Source: Magnetovibrio sp. (lineage in GTDB: Bacteria > Pseudomonadota > Alphaproteobacteria > Rhodospirillales > Casp-alpha2). From it: 64,000 nt of DNA. A program made the translations under genes and the position numbers. Of this stretch, positions 34,525 to 42,973 are shown one piece after another (position 1 is the stretch's first letter; each line of letters begins with the position of its first letter). Location: NCBI GenBank assembly GCA_002690705.1, contig NZFO01000008.1, forward strand, positions 170,273 through 234,272, written 5' to 3'. The notes under the pieces are model-generated. The model made no database searches. It was not told where the DNA came from and saw only the letters and a program-made list of their open reading frames with translations.

Positions 34525-35379
34525 ATGGGAATGAATTCAGACATTGCGTTGGGGTTAGAATTGCATCATCGCGGTTTTTTCAACAATATAAAATCCGTGC
34601 TTGATATGGGCGCTCAAGAAATACATATGCCTCTCAGTCAGCTGGATTGGTTAATGAAAGCTCATAAGATCAAGGGCTATAAACCCGAAATGTTCGATGA
34701 TCTTAGAGCTTATCCCGGCGGACCTCGTTGTTCAACTAAAGCTTATTGGTCTCTACTTGGAGTGACTGATTATGCTTTCACGGATATTAAAAGCTCTCAC
34801 AAATTTCATAAGATTGATTTGAACATTCCTCTTGAAAATAAAGATCTGTGGCACGCTGCAGATCTAGTCACGGATTTTGGGAATAACGAGCATGCTTTTA
34901 ATGTGGGTGAGGCATACCGAACCATGCATCGGCTTTGCAAGCCGGGTGGGTATATGTGGATTACCCAAGGCATGTTTGCCGGGAACGGGTACTATACTTT
35001 TGATGAAAATTTTTTTGAGGGGATGGCCGCGTCAAATAATTATGGCATTTATTTTGCGGGATTTGTTGTCACGCTTGATAAAGAACAATACCACATCCCA
35101 TTATCACGCAAACTGCTACTCTCACTCAATCCTGCAAATGTAGAAGTTGGTGTTACATACATATTGCATAAAAAAACGGATGCTGACTTTAACTACGCGT
35201 ATCAGGGTGGCGGAAAGAGCCAAGGTAGGCTGTATTACGACGTAGTTTTCCAATCTCCAAATATAACCGAACGTTCTTACGTCCCGATATCCGTTGATCA
35301 ACTCTCTGGAAAAGCTATGATAAGAGAATTAACTACTCGGATTACAACAAAGTTTTTGGGTCTATGTAAAGTGCAATGA
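34525..35379 (+). CDS. SAM-dependent methyltransferase-like protein
   Basis: The 284-residue protein has SVLDMGAQE at 25-33 as a degenerate SAM motif I. An FGNNEHAFNVGEAYRTMHRLCKPGGYMW segment (split over about 125-150) follows, the usual post-motif of class I methyltransferases. The glycine-rich loop has only one glycine (D-M-G-A-Q), so activity is less certain than for other methyltransferases here. TAGGA lies before the ATG. It overlaps the small membrane protein gene by 4 bases. Confidence 0.65.
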   Translation: MGMNSDIALGLELHHRGFFNNIKSVLDMGAQEIHMPLSQLDWLMKAHKIKGYKPEMFDDLRAYPGGPRCSTKAYWSLLGVTDYAFTDIKSSHKFHKIDLNIPLENKDLWHAADLVTDFGNNEHAFNVGEAYRTMHRLCKPGGYMWITQGMFAGNGYYTFDENFFEGMAASNNYGIYFAGFVVTLDKEQYHIPLSRKLLLSLNPANVEVGVTYILHKKTDADFNYAYQGGGKSQGRLYYDVVFQSPNITERSYVPISVDQLSGKAMIRELTTRITTKFLGLCKVQ

Positions 35380-35546
35380 TCATCAGGAATCGATTAGTGC
35401 CTTGGCTTGAAAAAATCTGGAATGTGGCGATAGAAAATAAAAAAGAATGGCTAAAGCCGGTCATTTTTTTAGTCATAATATTCGGATTAATTATTGCCCT
35501 TGCGAAGGGGGTAGAAATCGTGCCGATCTCATACACAACATTCTAA
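35376..35546 (+). CDS. Small membrane protein, DUF5989-like
   Basis: This 56-residue ORF starts with an ATGA overlap of the previous stop. It begins MIIRNRLVPWLEKIW, has a basic-aromatic NKKEWLKP segment, one membrane span at about residues 29-45, and ends VEIVPISYTTF. That layout (charged start, K-x-x-W-L-x-P, one span, APFIYTLF-like end) matches what I recall of DUF5989, a microprotein often found near SGNH proteins in glycan clusters. It directly precedes the SGNH gene at 35555, suggesting the two work together in the membrane. Confidence 0.72.
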   Translation: MIIRNRLVPWLEKIWNVAIENKKEWLKPVIFLVIIFGLIIALAKGVEIVPISYTTF

Positions 35547-35554
35547 GCCGTCCA

Positions 35555-37000
35555 ATGACAAACATTATTCGATTATTTTTTATTTTTTTAAGTGTTTCTG
35601 GAATTTTTGTTCTTGGCCGAAGTTTGTATAAATACAGTCAGTTCTCGTATCCAGATTTCATAGATTTATTACAGTTTGATAAACTTGGCCTTACCGTTTT
35701 TTATGTTCTACCAGCAGCCCTCTCTATCAGCGCATTATTGGTATTAAGACTTGAAGCCGCTGTTCGTAAAAAGCTTTTTATCCATAGTGTTACAATCATC
35801 ATAGGAATTTATGCTGCAGAGCTGTACATTGCATTTAAACCGGTAAAGCCCGCAATCTTATATCAAGTTGAGGCTGCTAAATCTGCAGGGCGCCCAAACG
35901 ATGCCAGATCAAGGCAAGAGTATGTTATGGCTTTACGTAAGGCGGGAATCGATGCGTATCCCTATGCTGGTGGCGGCGAACTTCTTGATCATGGAAACTG
36001 GACTAACGGTAGGCTGATCTCACCAATCATGGTTGAGAATCAACAATTTGTCCCGTTAGCTGGGATTTCAAAGAAACCGACGGTCCTTTGTAAAGAGCCT
36101 GGAACCTGGTTAACCTACTTGGCAGATAGATACGGGTTCAACAATCCTGATTACGTATGGGATACCAATCCAGTGCAGCTCTCAATCATTGGTGACTCTT
36201 TTATCCACGGGTACTGTTTGCCTAATGAGGCTCATGCAATGCAGCAGGTTCGTCGAATTTTTCCAAATATGGTTAATTTAGGCTTTTCTGGCCGTGGTGC
36301 CCTACAGTATCTCGCAACGCTGATTGAGTATGGCCCATTGATTAGGCCAAAGGTCGTAATTTGGGTTCACTACGAGAATGATATTGAGGACATGAAAAGC
36401 GAAATTAGTAATGATGTACTATCAAATTACATAAATCATAAAAATTTTCGCCAGGGCATGTTTGAGCACCAAAAAAAAGTCGACGCCGCCACTATGAAAT
36501 ATATTAACAACTTCATGAAAACACGCGGCACAGGCCTGCTTGGTGAGCGCGGTTTAAAATTTAGTGAGCCGGTTCCAACTACGGTTGATTTTTTTAACGT
36601 CTTGGCGCTCCGATACCTTAGAAATGTCTTTAAAGTGTATTTTAAGCGGGAGCAAAACGATTTGAATCTGTTTAAAAGGGTCATAAGCCGAGCACTTGAG
36701 GTTGTTAAGTCTTGGAATGGGAAAATATATTTTGTTTATCGTCCTCTTGGTCATCGAGGCTACCCTGGTTCAAGCGTTGTTCTTCGTAAGTATGACTATG
36801 AGCGCAAAAACGTTCTCTCAATAGTAGAACGTGCCGGAATACCTATCATCGACTTGCTTCCAATTTTTAAAGAGGATTTACCTGAACCCTGGAACCTGTT
36901 TCCCGGCTCTCATTATGCACATGCGGGACACAACCTTTTTGCAGACACAGTTTTAAAGCGCTTAAAAATCGACGGGGTCACTCCGGACCCAGTTAACTAA
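35555..37000 (+). CDS. Membrane-anchored SGNH-hydrolase-like protein (paralogue of 25962)
   Basis: The 481-residue protein has three N-terminal hydrophobic segments. An SGNH domain follows with IIGDSFIHG near 208, a GFSGRGALQYL block, WVHYENDIEDM, and FPGSHYAHAGHNLF near the end with the last histidine. Its layout and key blocks match the protein at 25962. It probably removes or transfers an acyl group on the exported glycan. The ATG at 35555 is chosen over an upstream open frame, which overlaps the DUF5989-like gene out of frame. Confidence 0.72.
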   Translation: MTNIIRLFFIFLSVSGIFVLGRSLYKYSQFSYPDFIDLLQFDKLGLTVFYVLPAALSISALLVLRLEAAVRKKLFIHSVTIIIGIYAAELYIAFKPVKPAILYQVEAAKSAGRPNDARSRQEYVMALRKAGIDAYPYAGGGELLDHGNWTNGRLISPIMVENQQFVPLAGISKKPTVLCKEPGTWLTYLADRYGFNNPDYVWDTNPVQLSIIGDSFIHGYCLPNEAHAMQQVRRIFPNMVNLGFSGRGALQYLATLIEYGPLIRPKVVIWVHYENDIEDMKSEISNDVLSNYINHKNFRQGMFEHQKKVDAATMKYINNFMKTRGTGLLGERGLKFSEPVPTTVDFFNVLALRYLRNVFKVYFKREQNDLNLFKRVISRALEVVKSWNGKIYFVYRPLGHRGYPGSSVVLRKYDYERKNVLSIVERAGIPIIDLLPIFKEDLPEPWNLFPGSHYAHAGHNLFADTVLKRLKIDGVTPDPVN

Positions 37001-37067
37001 TGAAAAAATTTTATGAGAAGAATGACTGATTTAATTATGCGAAATTTTATCAAATTAGGAATTTTTA

Positions 37068-37730
37068 ATGCAAGAGATTGATTTCATTAGTGCCAATCAC
37101 GTGAAAACATCACGTAATTACATTCAACGTGTGGTCGAGCATGATAAAGCTAAATGCGCATCTATAGCTAAACAGTGGGGGTACGATTACTGGGACGGTG
37201 CTCGACAGCATGGATATGGGGGAATGAACTACGATGGCCGCTGGCTTCCAATAGCGCAGCGTATTGCCGATCACTACGGTTTTAAGCCGGAAATGAAAAT
37301 TCTTGATGTCGGTTGTGGCAAAGGTTTTTTTCTTTATGAACTGACTCAGACCGTTCCCGGCATTAAGATAGCTGGTCTCGACATATCTAGATATGCAATT
37401 AATAACGCGAAAGAGGAGGTAAAGCCGTTTCTAAAGACCGGGAATTGCAAAGCTTTGCCTTGGGGTGATGATAGTTTTGATTTTGTTTTTTCGTCCAACG
37501 TGTTCCACAATCTATATAATTTCGAATTAAATTCTGCCCTCAAAGAAATGGAACGAGTTAGTTCTGGGCAAAAATACATCTGCGTCGAATCGTACAGGAA
37601 CGAAGTTGAAAAAGCTAACTTACTCTATTGGCAGCTGACCTGCGAAACATTTTTCACGCCAGATGAATGGCTTTGGTTTTTTAATGAGGCTGGATATAGC
37701 GGAGACTATGGTTTTATTTTCTTCGAATAA
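37068..37730 (+). CDS. Class I SAM-dependent methyltransferase
   Basis: The 220-residue protein has ILDVGCGKGFFLYEL at about 77-91 and IAGLDISRYAINNAKE for the ribose-binding acidic residue. GDDSFDFVFSSNVFHNL follows, typical of Methyltransf_11. A YDYWDGARQHGYGG segment before the fold is shared with methyltransferases I recall beside transketolase-type sugar clusters. AGGA precedes the ATG. The acceptor is unknown. Confidence 0.85.
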   Translation: MQEIDFISANHVKTSRNYIQRVVEHDKAKCASIAKQWGYDYWDGARQHGYGGMNYDGRWLPIAQRIADHYGFKPEMKILDVGCGKGFFLYELTQTVPGIKIAGLDISRYAINNAKEEVKPFLKTGNCKALPWGDDSFDFVFSSNVFHNLYNFELNSALKEMERVSSGQKYICVESYRNEVEKANLLYWQLTCETFFTPDEWLWFFNEAGYSGDYGFIFFE

Positions 37731-37759
37731 ACATTTCAAAACTTAAAGGCTCAATTAAT

Positions 37760-38809
37760 ATGAATAAAGTTGGCGTTGGCTTTATTGGTGCGGGAATGAT
37801 CGGCCAACTTGCACATATCAGATCTTTCACATCTTTATCAGATTGCGAGGCTGCTGGATTAGCTGAGCTAAGACCAATACTAGGTAGAGAGGCAGCTTCC
37901 CTATTCAAAATTCCTAAAGTTTATCCAGATCATCAACAACTGTTGTGCGACCCTCACATTGATGCCGTTGTCGTAGTCACTCGGCGTCAAGCGACGGGCG
38001 CAATAGTCCTTGATGCCTTAAGAGCAGGTAAACATGTGTTGTCAGAAAAACCTATGGCGCACTCGATTAATCAAGCAAATCGCTTGGTGATTGCTGCTAA
38101 AGAAAATAATAAAATTTACAGTATCGGTTACATGAAACGCCACGATATTGGGGTTGCAAGAGCTCATGCCTTACTCTCACAATATCGCCAAAGTGGTGAG
38201 CTTGGCAAAATCATATTTATGAGATGCTATTGCTTTGGTGGCGATATTGGCGTTTCCGACAAGGGTTACACCATGACCTCTGAGGCCCGTCCGGATGGTC
38301 TAGATGTTTGGTCTTTAGCACCAAACTGGCTCCCAAAACCTTTGAGAAATGACTATGCTCAATTTCTCAATGTTAATATTCACATGTTAAACCTTATCAG
38401 ATATTTTACCGGGTCAATGCCACGTGTCTCTTCCGTAGATTTATCGCATGACAATGGGCGGTTGGTGACACTAGATTTTGACACATATTCTGCTGTCATC
38501 GAATTTGGCGAGGTAGCTTACTCTGAATGGCATGAAGGAATTGAAATATTTTTTGAAAAAGGATCATTACACGTGTGTTTGCCCCCTCCTTTAGCCGAAG
38601 GTCACTGCGCTAAAGTTACCATTTCGGATCGCTCCGGAACAAAAACAATAATTAATAATAAACACAGCGAGTGGGCATTCTTGCGACAGGCTAAGTCATT
38701 TCTAGATGACATCTCAGAAAAAAAAGTTCCGATCTGTTCGGGCGAAGACTCGCTGCTTGATATTAAGCTCGCTGAGGAAATTTGGCAGATGTACGTGGAT
38801 AAAAGATAA
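37760..38809 (+). CDS. Gfo/Idh/MocA family oxidoreductase
   Basis: The 349-residue protein has VGFIGAGMIGQLAH near the N-terminus for NAD(P) binding and VLSEKPMAHS at about 94-103, which carries the EKP lysine. A C-terminal alpha/beta domain follows. It oxidises or reduces a sugar or sugar nucleotide, often at C-3. It follows a methyltransferase and precedes a C-methyltransferase-like gene; the substrate is not known. Confidence 0.88.
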   Translation: MNKVGVGFIGAGMIGQLAHIRSFTSLSDCEAAGLAELRPILGREAASLFKIPKVYPDHQQLLCDPHIDAVVVVTRRQATGAIVLDALRAGKHVLSEKPMAHSINQANRLVIAAKENNKIYSIGYMKRHDIGVARAHALLSQYRQSGELGKIIFMRCYCFGGDIGVSDKGYTMTSEARPDGLDVWSLAPNWLPKPLRNDYAQFLNVNIHMLNLIRYFTGSMPRVSSVDLSHDNGRLVTLDFDTYSAVIEFGEVAYSEWHEGIEIFFEKGSLHVCLPPPLAEGHCAKVTISDRSGTKTIINNKHSEWAFLRQAKSFLDDISEKKVPICSGEDSLLDIKLAEEIWQMYVDKR

Positions 38810-38874
38810 TAATTAGGTATGTTCGAATCATCGGGTGAATTTACGAATTTAATGATGTAGGTACAGGACTAAGT

Positions 38875-40137
38875 ATGGCCGAATTATTTTTTAAACGCGA
38901 GACATGCCGGCTTTGCGCAAGCAACGACTTGGAGATTGTTGTTAAGCTTGAGCCTATGCCAATTGCAACGCCAAATTTTAAAGTCACAGAGACCATAAAA
39001 AATACGGGTATATTTAATGATGCCATTCCCCTAGAATTATGCTTATGTAAACACTGTGGACATCTGCAGATTTTGCATGTTGGAAACCGCAAGCTTCAAT
39101 ATAGCAATTATGTTTACACGACTTCTGTGTCTCTTGGGTTGCAGGCGCATTTTAAAGATTTTGCAAAAAAAATTGACTCAAAAACAGCATTCCCAAATGG
39201 CTCAACTGTTGTTGAGTTTGGCAGCAATGACGGAACATTACTTCAGTTTTTTAAAGATCGCGGAAAGCATGTCGTGGGCATTGATCCAGCTGTAGATATC
39301 GCACAATCTGCAACAAACTCTGGCATCCCCACCATAAATGGATTTTTCTCAGAACAAGCCGCTAAAGATATATTGCGCGATCATGGCAGAGCAAAAATCC
39401 TGATCGCAAATAATGTTATAGCAAATATTGATGACATGGAAGATATAGCCAAGGGAATCAAAATTTTGCTCGACGAAGATGGAATATTTGTTGCCGAGAC
39501 TCAATATGGTGTCGATGTTATCGAACACATGTTGCTTGACACCATCTACCATGAACACCTTTCATATTTTAATGTTAAACCATTAAAAATGTTTTTTGAG
39601 CGCCATGATATGCAACTAATTGAGGTTGAGCTAATCAATACAAAGGGGGGGTCAATTCGGATTACTGCACAGCATAAAGGTGGTCCTCGCTATGCGTCTC
39701 CAATTGTCGAGGAGCTCATTTTAAAGGAAGACACTGACGGATTTTATGATGTAGCAATTTATAACCAGTTTGTTAAAAAAATTTCAGCAATCCGAGGAGA
39801 ACTATCTCACATTGTTCAAAAGCAACGGTCCGATGGCCAGTCCGTTGCAGGATATGGTGTCTCGGTTGGGACAACAACAATGTTGCCACAATTTGGGCTT
39901 ACCAGCGAAATTGATTTTTTTGTGGATGACGATCCGAATAAAAATCCCAGCCTAAACGGACCGGGATATAACATTCCTGTCTTCACCCCCGACGAAATTT
40001 ATAGTCGAAGGCCCGGTGTTATTATTATTTTCGCGTGGAGATATGCCCCTAATATAATCTCTCACCATGAGCGTTATTTAAAGGGAGGAGGGATATTCCT
40101 TATACCTCTGCCGCATATCCAGTGTAAAAGCACCTGA
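38875..40137 (+). CDS. NDP-hexose C-methyltransferase family protein (second copy)
   Basis: The 420-residue protein has paired cysteines (CRLCASND near 12, CLCKHCGH near 56) as an N-terminal zinc module. VVEFGSNDGTLL near 110 binds SAM, and the C-terminal VAGYGVSVGTTTMLP through DDDPNKNPSLNGPGYNIPV completes the family layout. It is a paralogue of the protein at 9850. Family members methylate a carbon of a keto-sugar nucleotide. It follows the Gfo/Idh/MocA gene, which could form the needed keto group. It ends 134 bases before the first radical SAM gene. Confidence 0.82.
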   Translation: MAELFFKRETCRLCASNDLEIVVKLEPMPIATPNFKVTETIKNTGIFNDAIPLELCLCKHCGHLQILHVGNRKLQYSNYVYTTSVSLGLQAHFKDFAKKIDSKTAFPNGSTVVEFGSNDGTLLQFFKDRGKHVVGIDPAVDIAQSATNSGIPTINGFFSEQAAKDILRDHGRAKILIANNVIANIDDMEDIAKGIKILLDEDGIFVAETQYGVDVIEHMLLDTIYHEHLSYFNVKPLKMFFERHDMQLIEVELINTKGGSIRITAQHKGGPRYASPIVEELILKEDTDGFYDVAIYNQFVKKISAIRGELSHIVQKQRSDGQSVAGYGVSVGTTTMLPQFGLTSEIDFFVDDDPNKNPSLNGPGYNIPVFTPDEIYSRRPGVIIIFAWRYAPNIISHHERYLKGGGIFLIPLPHIQCKST

Positions 40138-40187
40138 ATGAATATTAGTAAATCGACCTTTTTAATTCCACACATCATATGATAGAA

Positions 40188-40211
40188 AACAACGAGTCGT
40201 GGTCGTTTTTT
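40188..40211 (+). terminator. Possible terminator before the radical SAM gene
   Basis: AACGA (40191-40195) pairs with TCGTT (40203-40207) around a 7-base loop, and four T residues follow. The 5-base stem is weak. It sits in the 134-base gap between 38875-40137 and 40272. Confidence 0.35.
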
Positions 40212-40271
40212 CCGCGCGCTACTTTTTAGAAAAAATGATCATCACATTAAAATACCTCCGAGGAAGATATT

Positions 40272-42371
40272 GTGACTATTAAAATTAGTTTTGCCGATCT
40301 CACACACACCGGGCAGATTATCGCAGCGAATACAGTCCCGCTTGGGGTGGCCATGGTAGCAGCGCATGCTAAGCAAGAGCTTGGTGATGCCATCGACTTT
40401 GAGATCTTTCGGTATCCAGAAGATTTTAGTAAATACCTCGAGGAGACCACACCAAAGATTGCGTGTTTTTCTAATTTTTCATGGAACATTCGTCTCGCTC
40501 ATGAATTTGCAACCCGCTTGAAAGAGGTTGCGCCTCAAACTATCTGTATTTTTGGCGGCCCAAATTACCCCACAGCCCGCAACGAACAGGCAGCATTTCT
40601 TAAGCAATGGCCGCAAATAGATTTCTATATTGACGGTGAAGGGGAGGAGGCCTTTATTCATCTTTTTAAAATTCTAGAAAGATACGAATTTAACTTTAAC
40701 CTCCTAAAGACTGAAAAAGTTAAAATCCCAAACACATATTATATGATCTCGGACGAATTAATTTTCGGCGACATGTTACCTCGTATCAGCGATATGGATA
40801 TCATCCCATCTGTATACTTAAATGGTATGTGTGATAAATTTTTTGACGATAAACTAATCCCAATGATGCAAACTAGTCGCGGGTGCCCATACTCATGTAC
40901 TTTCTGCCATGAGGGCCAACGTTATTTCAATAAAACGCGGCGATTTAGCCAAGAACGTATTAGAGAGGAGTTACATTATATTGCAGAACGTGTGCAAGTA
41001 CCTGATATCCAATTGGTGGACTCGAATTTCGGAATGTTCAAAGAGGACATTGAAACTACAAAGGATTTAGCAACGCTCCAAGACTCAATAAATTGGCCAA
41101 AGTACGTTAGTGTGGCTACCGCAAAAAATCACAAGGCACGCGTAATTGAAGCAGCAAACCTATTGCGCGGCGCGTTACCTCCTGGTGCATCAATTCAAAC
41201 TACCGATGAAACCATTTTAAAAACTATTAAGCGAAAGAACCTGCCCCTAGACGCGATTTTTGAAGTGGCTAAAACTGCTGAAACTGAAGCTGCAAATAGT
41301 TTCTCCGAAATTATTCTGTGCTTACCGGGAGATTCAAAAGCCGCCCATTTTAAATCAGTTTTTGATATGATCGACTCTGGAATAAATTATGTTCGAATGT
41401 ATCAGTTCATGATGCTGAATGGCACTGAAGCCGCCAGTGAAAAATCTCGTCAAAACCACGAAATGCAAACAGTTTACAGAGTACTTCCTAGGTGCTTTGG
41501 CATGTATAATTTCCGAGGCAAAGTTTTTCCTGTAGCCGAAATCGAAGAGATTTGCATCGCTAATAGTACTATGCCGCATGAGGACTACCTTGATTGCAGA
41601 GCCTTAGATTTAAGCGTCGAGATTTTTAATAACGGCGGGCTATTTAATGATTTAAGACTGTTTCTTCAGCAACATGGTGTATCACGCGCTAATTTCATAA
41701 AAGCTATTCATCAACATGTAACCTCTGAGCCAGGGCCGATTTGGGAGATTTACCAGAACTACCGTCAAGAAGAAGATGACAACCTTTGGCAACATCTTGA
41801 GGAGGTTGAATCGTTCATTGCTTCGCCGGGGGTAATTGAGCGTTACGCACTAGGTGAGTTTGGAGCAAATGAGCTCTATCGAGCCCGTGCGCTAGCGGTC
41901 TTTGAGAACATGGAAAATCTTCATGATATAGCTTTTACAGTAGCGCGACAGTTGCTCGCTCAAAGGGAACCACTAGAGAAAAAAGTAGATCTATATTTGG
42001 AAGAACTCTTCCGCTTTAGTCTAAACCGCAAAAAAAATGTATTAGACCCAGACCGAACGTCATCTGATATCTATAAATTTGACTTTGTAGCATTAGCGGG
42101 ACAGAGCTTTACCGACGACCCAATGGATGTTTACCGTCCTAATGGAGTTGCAATAACGGTTTTTCATGAAGAAAACCAAAAATTAATGATTGAAGGATAT
42201 ATTAAACAATATGGTACTACAGTGATTGGATTGGGTCGTATTTTACTCCGCTCGCACATCGCGGCAATGTATCGACGGGTGGATTATACTAATATAGCTG
42301 CTACAGAAAAACCGTTTGCAACGGCGACAAAAGGAAAGGCTATCCCCCGTTATGCTGGGATCAAGGCATAG
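40272..42371 (+). CDS. B12-binding radical SAM protein (paralogue of 50390)
   Basis: The 699-residue protein has an N-terminal cobalamin-binding-like Rossmann domain (about 1-130, ending GGPNYPT and DGEGEEAF). A radical SAM barrel follows with the 4Fe-4S cysteines 205, 209 and 212 (GCPYSCTFCHEG), then a long C-terminal part of about 300 residues with no recognised domain. Such enzymes methylate unreactive carbons or rearrange carbon skeletons. GTG with GAGGAAG upstream is the start. The protein at 50390 has the same N-terminal wording (DLTH...NT/DT-P...) and layout. The cupin that follows may act on the same sugar. Confidence 0.85.
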   Translation: MTIKISFADLTHTGQIIAANTVPLGVAMVAAHAKQELGDAIDFEIFRYPEDFSKYLEETTPKIACFSNFSWNIRLAHEFATRLKEVAPQTICIFGGPNYPTARNEQAAFLKQWPQIDFYIDGEGEEAFIHLFKILERYEFNFNLLKTEKVKIPNTYYMISDELIFGDMLPRISDMDIIPSVYLNGMCDKFFDDKLIPMMQTSRGCPYSCTFCHEGQRYFNKTRRFSQERIREELHYIAERVQVPDIQLVDSNFGMFKEDIETTKDLATLQDSINWPKYVSVATAKNHKARVIEAANLLRGALPPGASIQTTDETILKTIKRKNLPLDAIFEVAKTAETEAANSFSEIILCLPGDSKAAHFKSVFDMIDSGINYVRMYQFMMLNGTEAASEKSRQNHEMQTVYRVLPRCFGMYNFRGKVFPVAEIEEICIANSTMPHEDYLDCRALDLSVEIFNNGGLFNDLRLFLQQHGVSRANFIKAIHQHVTSEPGPIWEIYQNYRQEEDDNLWQHLEEVESFIASPGVIERYALGEFGANELYRARALAVFENMENLHDIAFTVARQLLAQREPLEKKVDLYLEELFRFSLNRKKNVLDPDRTSSDIYKFDFVALAGQSFTDDPMDVYRPNGVAITVFHEENQKLMIEGYIKQYGTTVIGLGRILLRSHIAAMYRRVDYTNIAATEKPFATATKGKAIPRYAGIKA

Positions 42372-42398
42372 GAACATGATCGGAGCCGCAGCACATTA

Positions 42399-42905
42399 AT
42401 GCATGCTTTCTCTGAAGAGTCCGCAGAAGTTCTGTATACTAATACGGATATAACCTCGCTTACTGAGAGCGACATGGAATATCTCAAAGAACGGGCACGA
42501 CAATCCCCTCGTCAGCGGTGCCGTCTTTGTACTCACGTAACACCCTCATCATCGCTGCATGAAATGTTAATCGTTCATGCCAAGGGTTCTTATATTCGTC
42601 CGCATAAACATGCCAATAAAGTTGAGTCCCACCATATTATTGAGGGTTTAGCAACAGCCGTAGTCTTTGATGATGCTGGAGGAGTATTGCAAACAATAAA
42701 TCTAGGGCCTCACAGCTCCGGCCACTCATTCTATTACCGCATGCCGGCTGACCAGTTTCACACTCTAATTATCATGTCAGACTGGTTTATATTTCATGAG
42801 ACAACAACAGGGCCATTTGATCGCTCAAAAACTATTTTTGCTCCATGGTCTCCTGACGAGTCCGACCATCAGGGGATTGATAAGTTTTTGACATGTTTAA
42901 TATAA
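42399..42905 (+). CDS. WbuC-like cupin metalloprotein
   Basis: The 168-residue protein has RQRCRLCTHVTP, LHEMLIVH, the metal-binding YIRPHKHANKVESHHIIEG, and the closing ETTTGPFDRSKT...FAPWSPDE. This is the WbuC pattern. WbuC proteins occur in O-antigen clusters and have an unproven role. It follows the radical SAM gene closely (27 bases) and precedes the glycosyltransferase. Confidence 0.82.
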   Translation: MHAFSEESAEVLYTNTDITSLTESDMEYLKERARQSPRQRCRLCTHVTPSSSLHEMLIVHAKGSYIRPHKHANKVESHHIIEGLATAVVFDDAGGVLQTINLGPHSSGHSFYYRMPADQFHTLIIMSDWFIFHETTTGPFDRSKTIFAPWSPDESDHQGIDKFLTCLI

Positions 42906-42973
42906 AGCCAGAGGTGCCGCACGCATAGACTAATTTGTGTGGCGTGCTTTATTGTAACTTCAAGAGATTTCAT

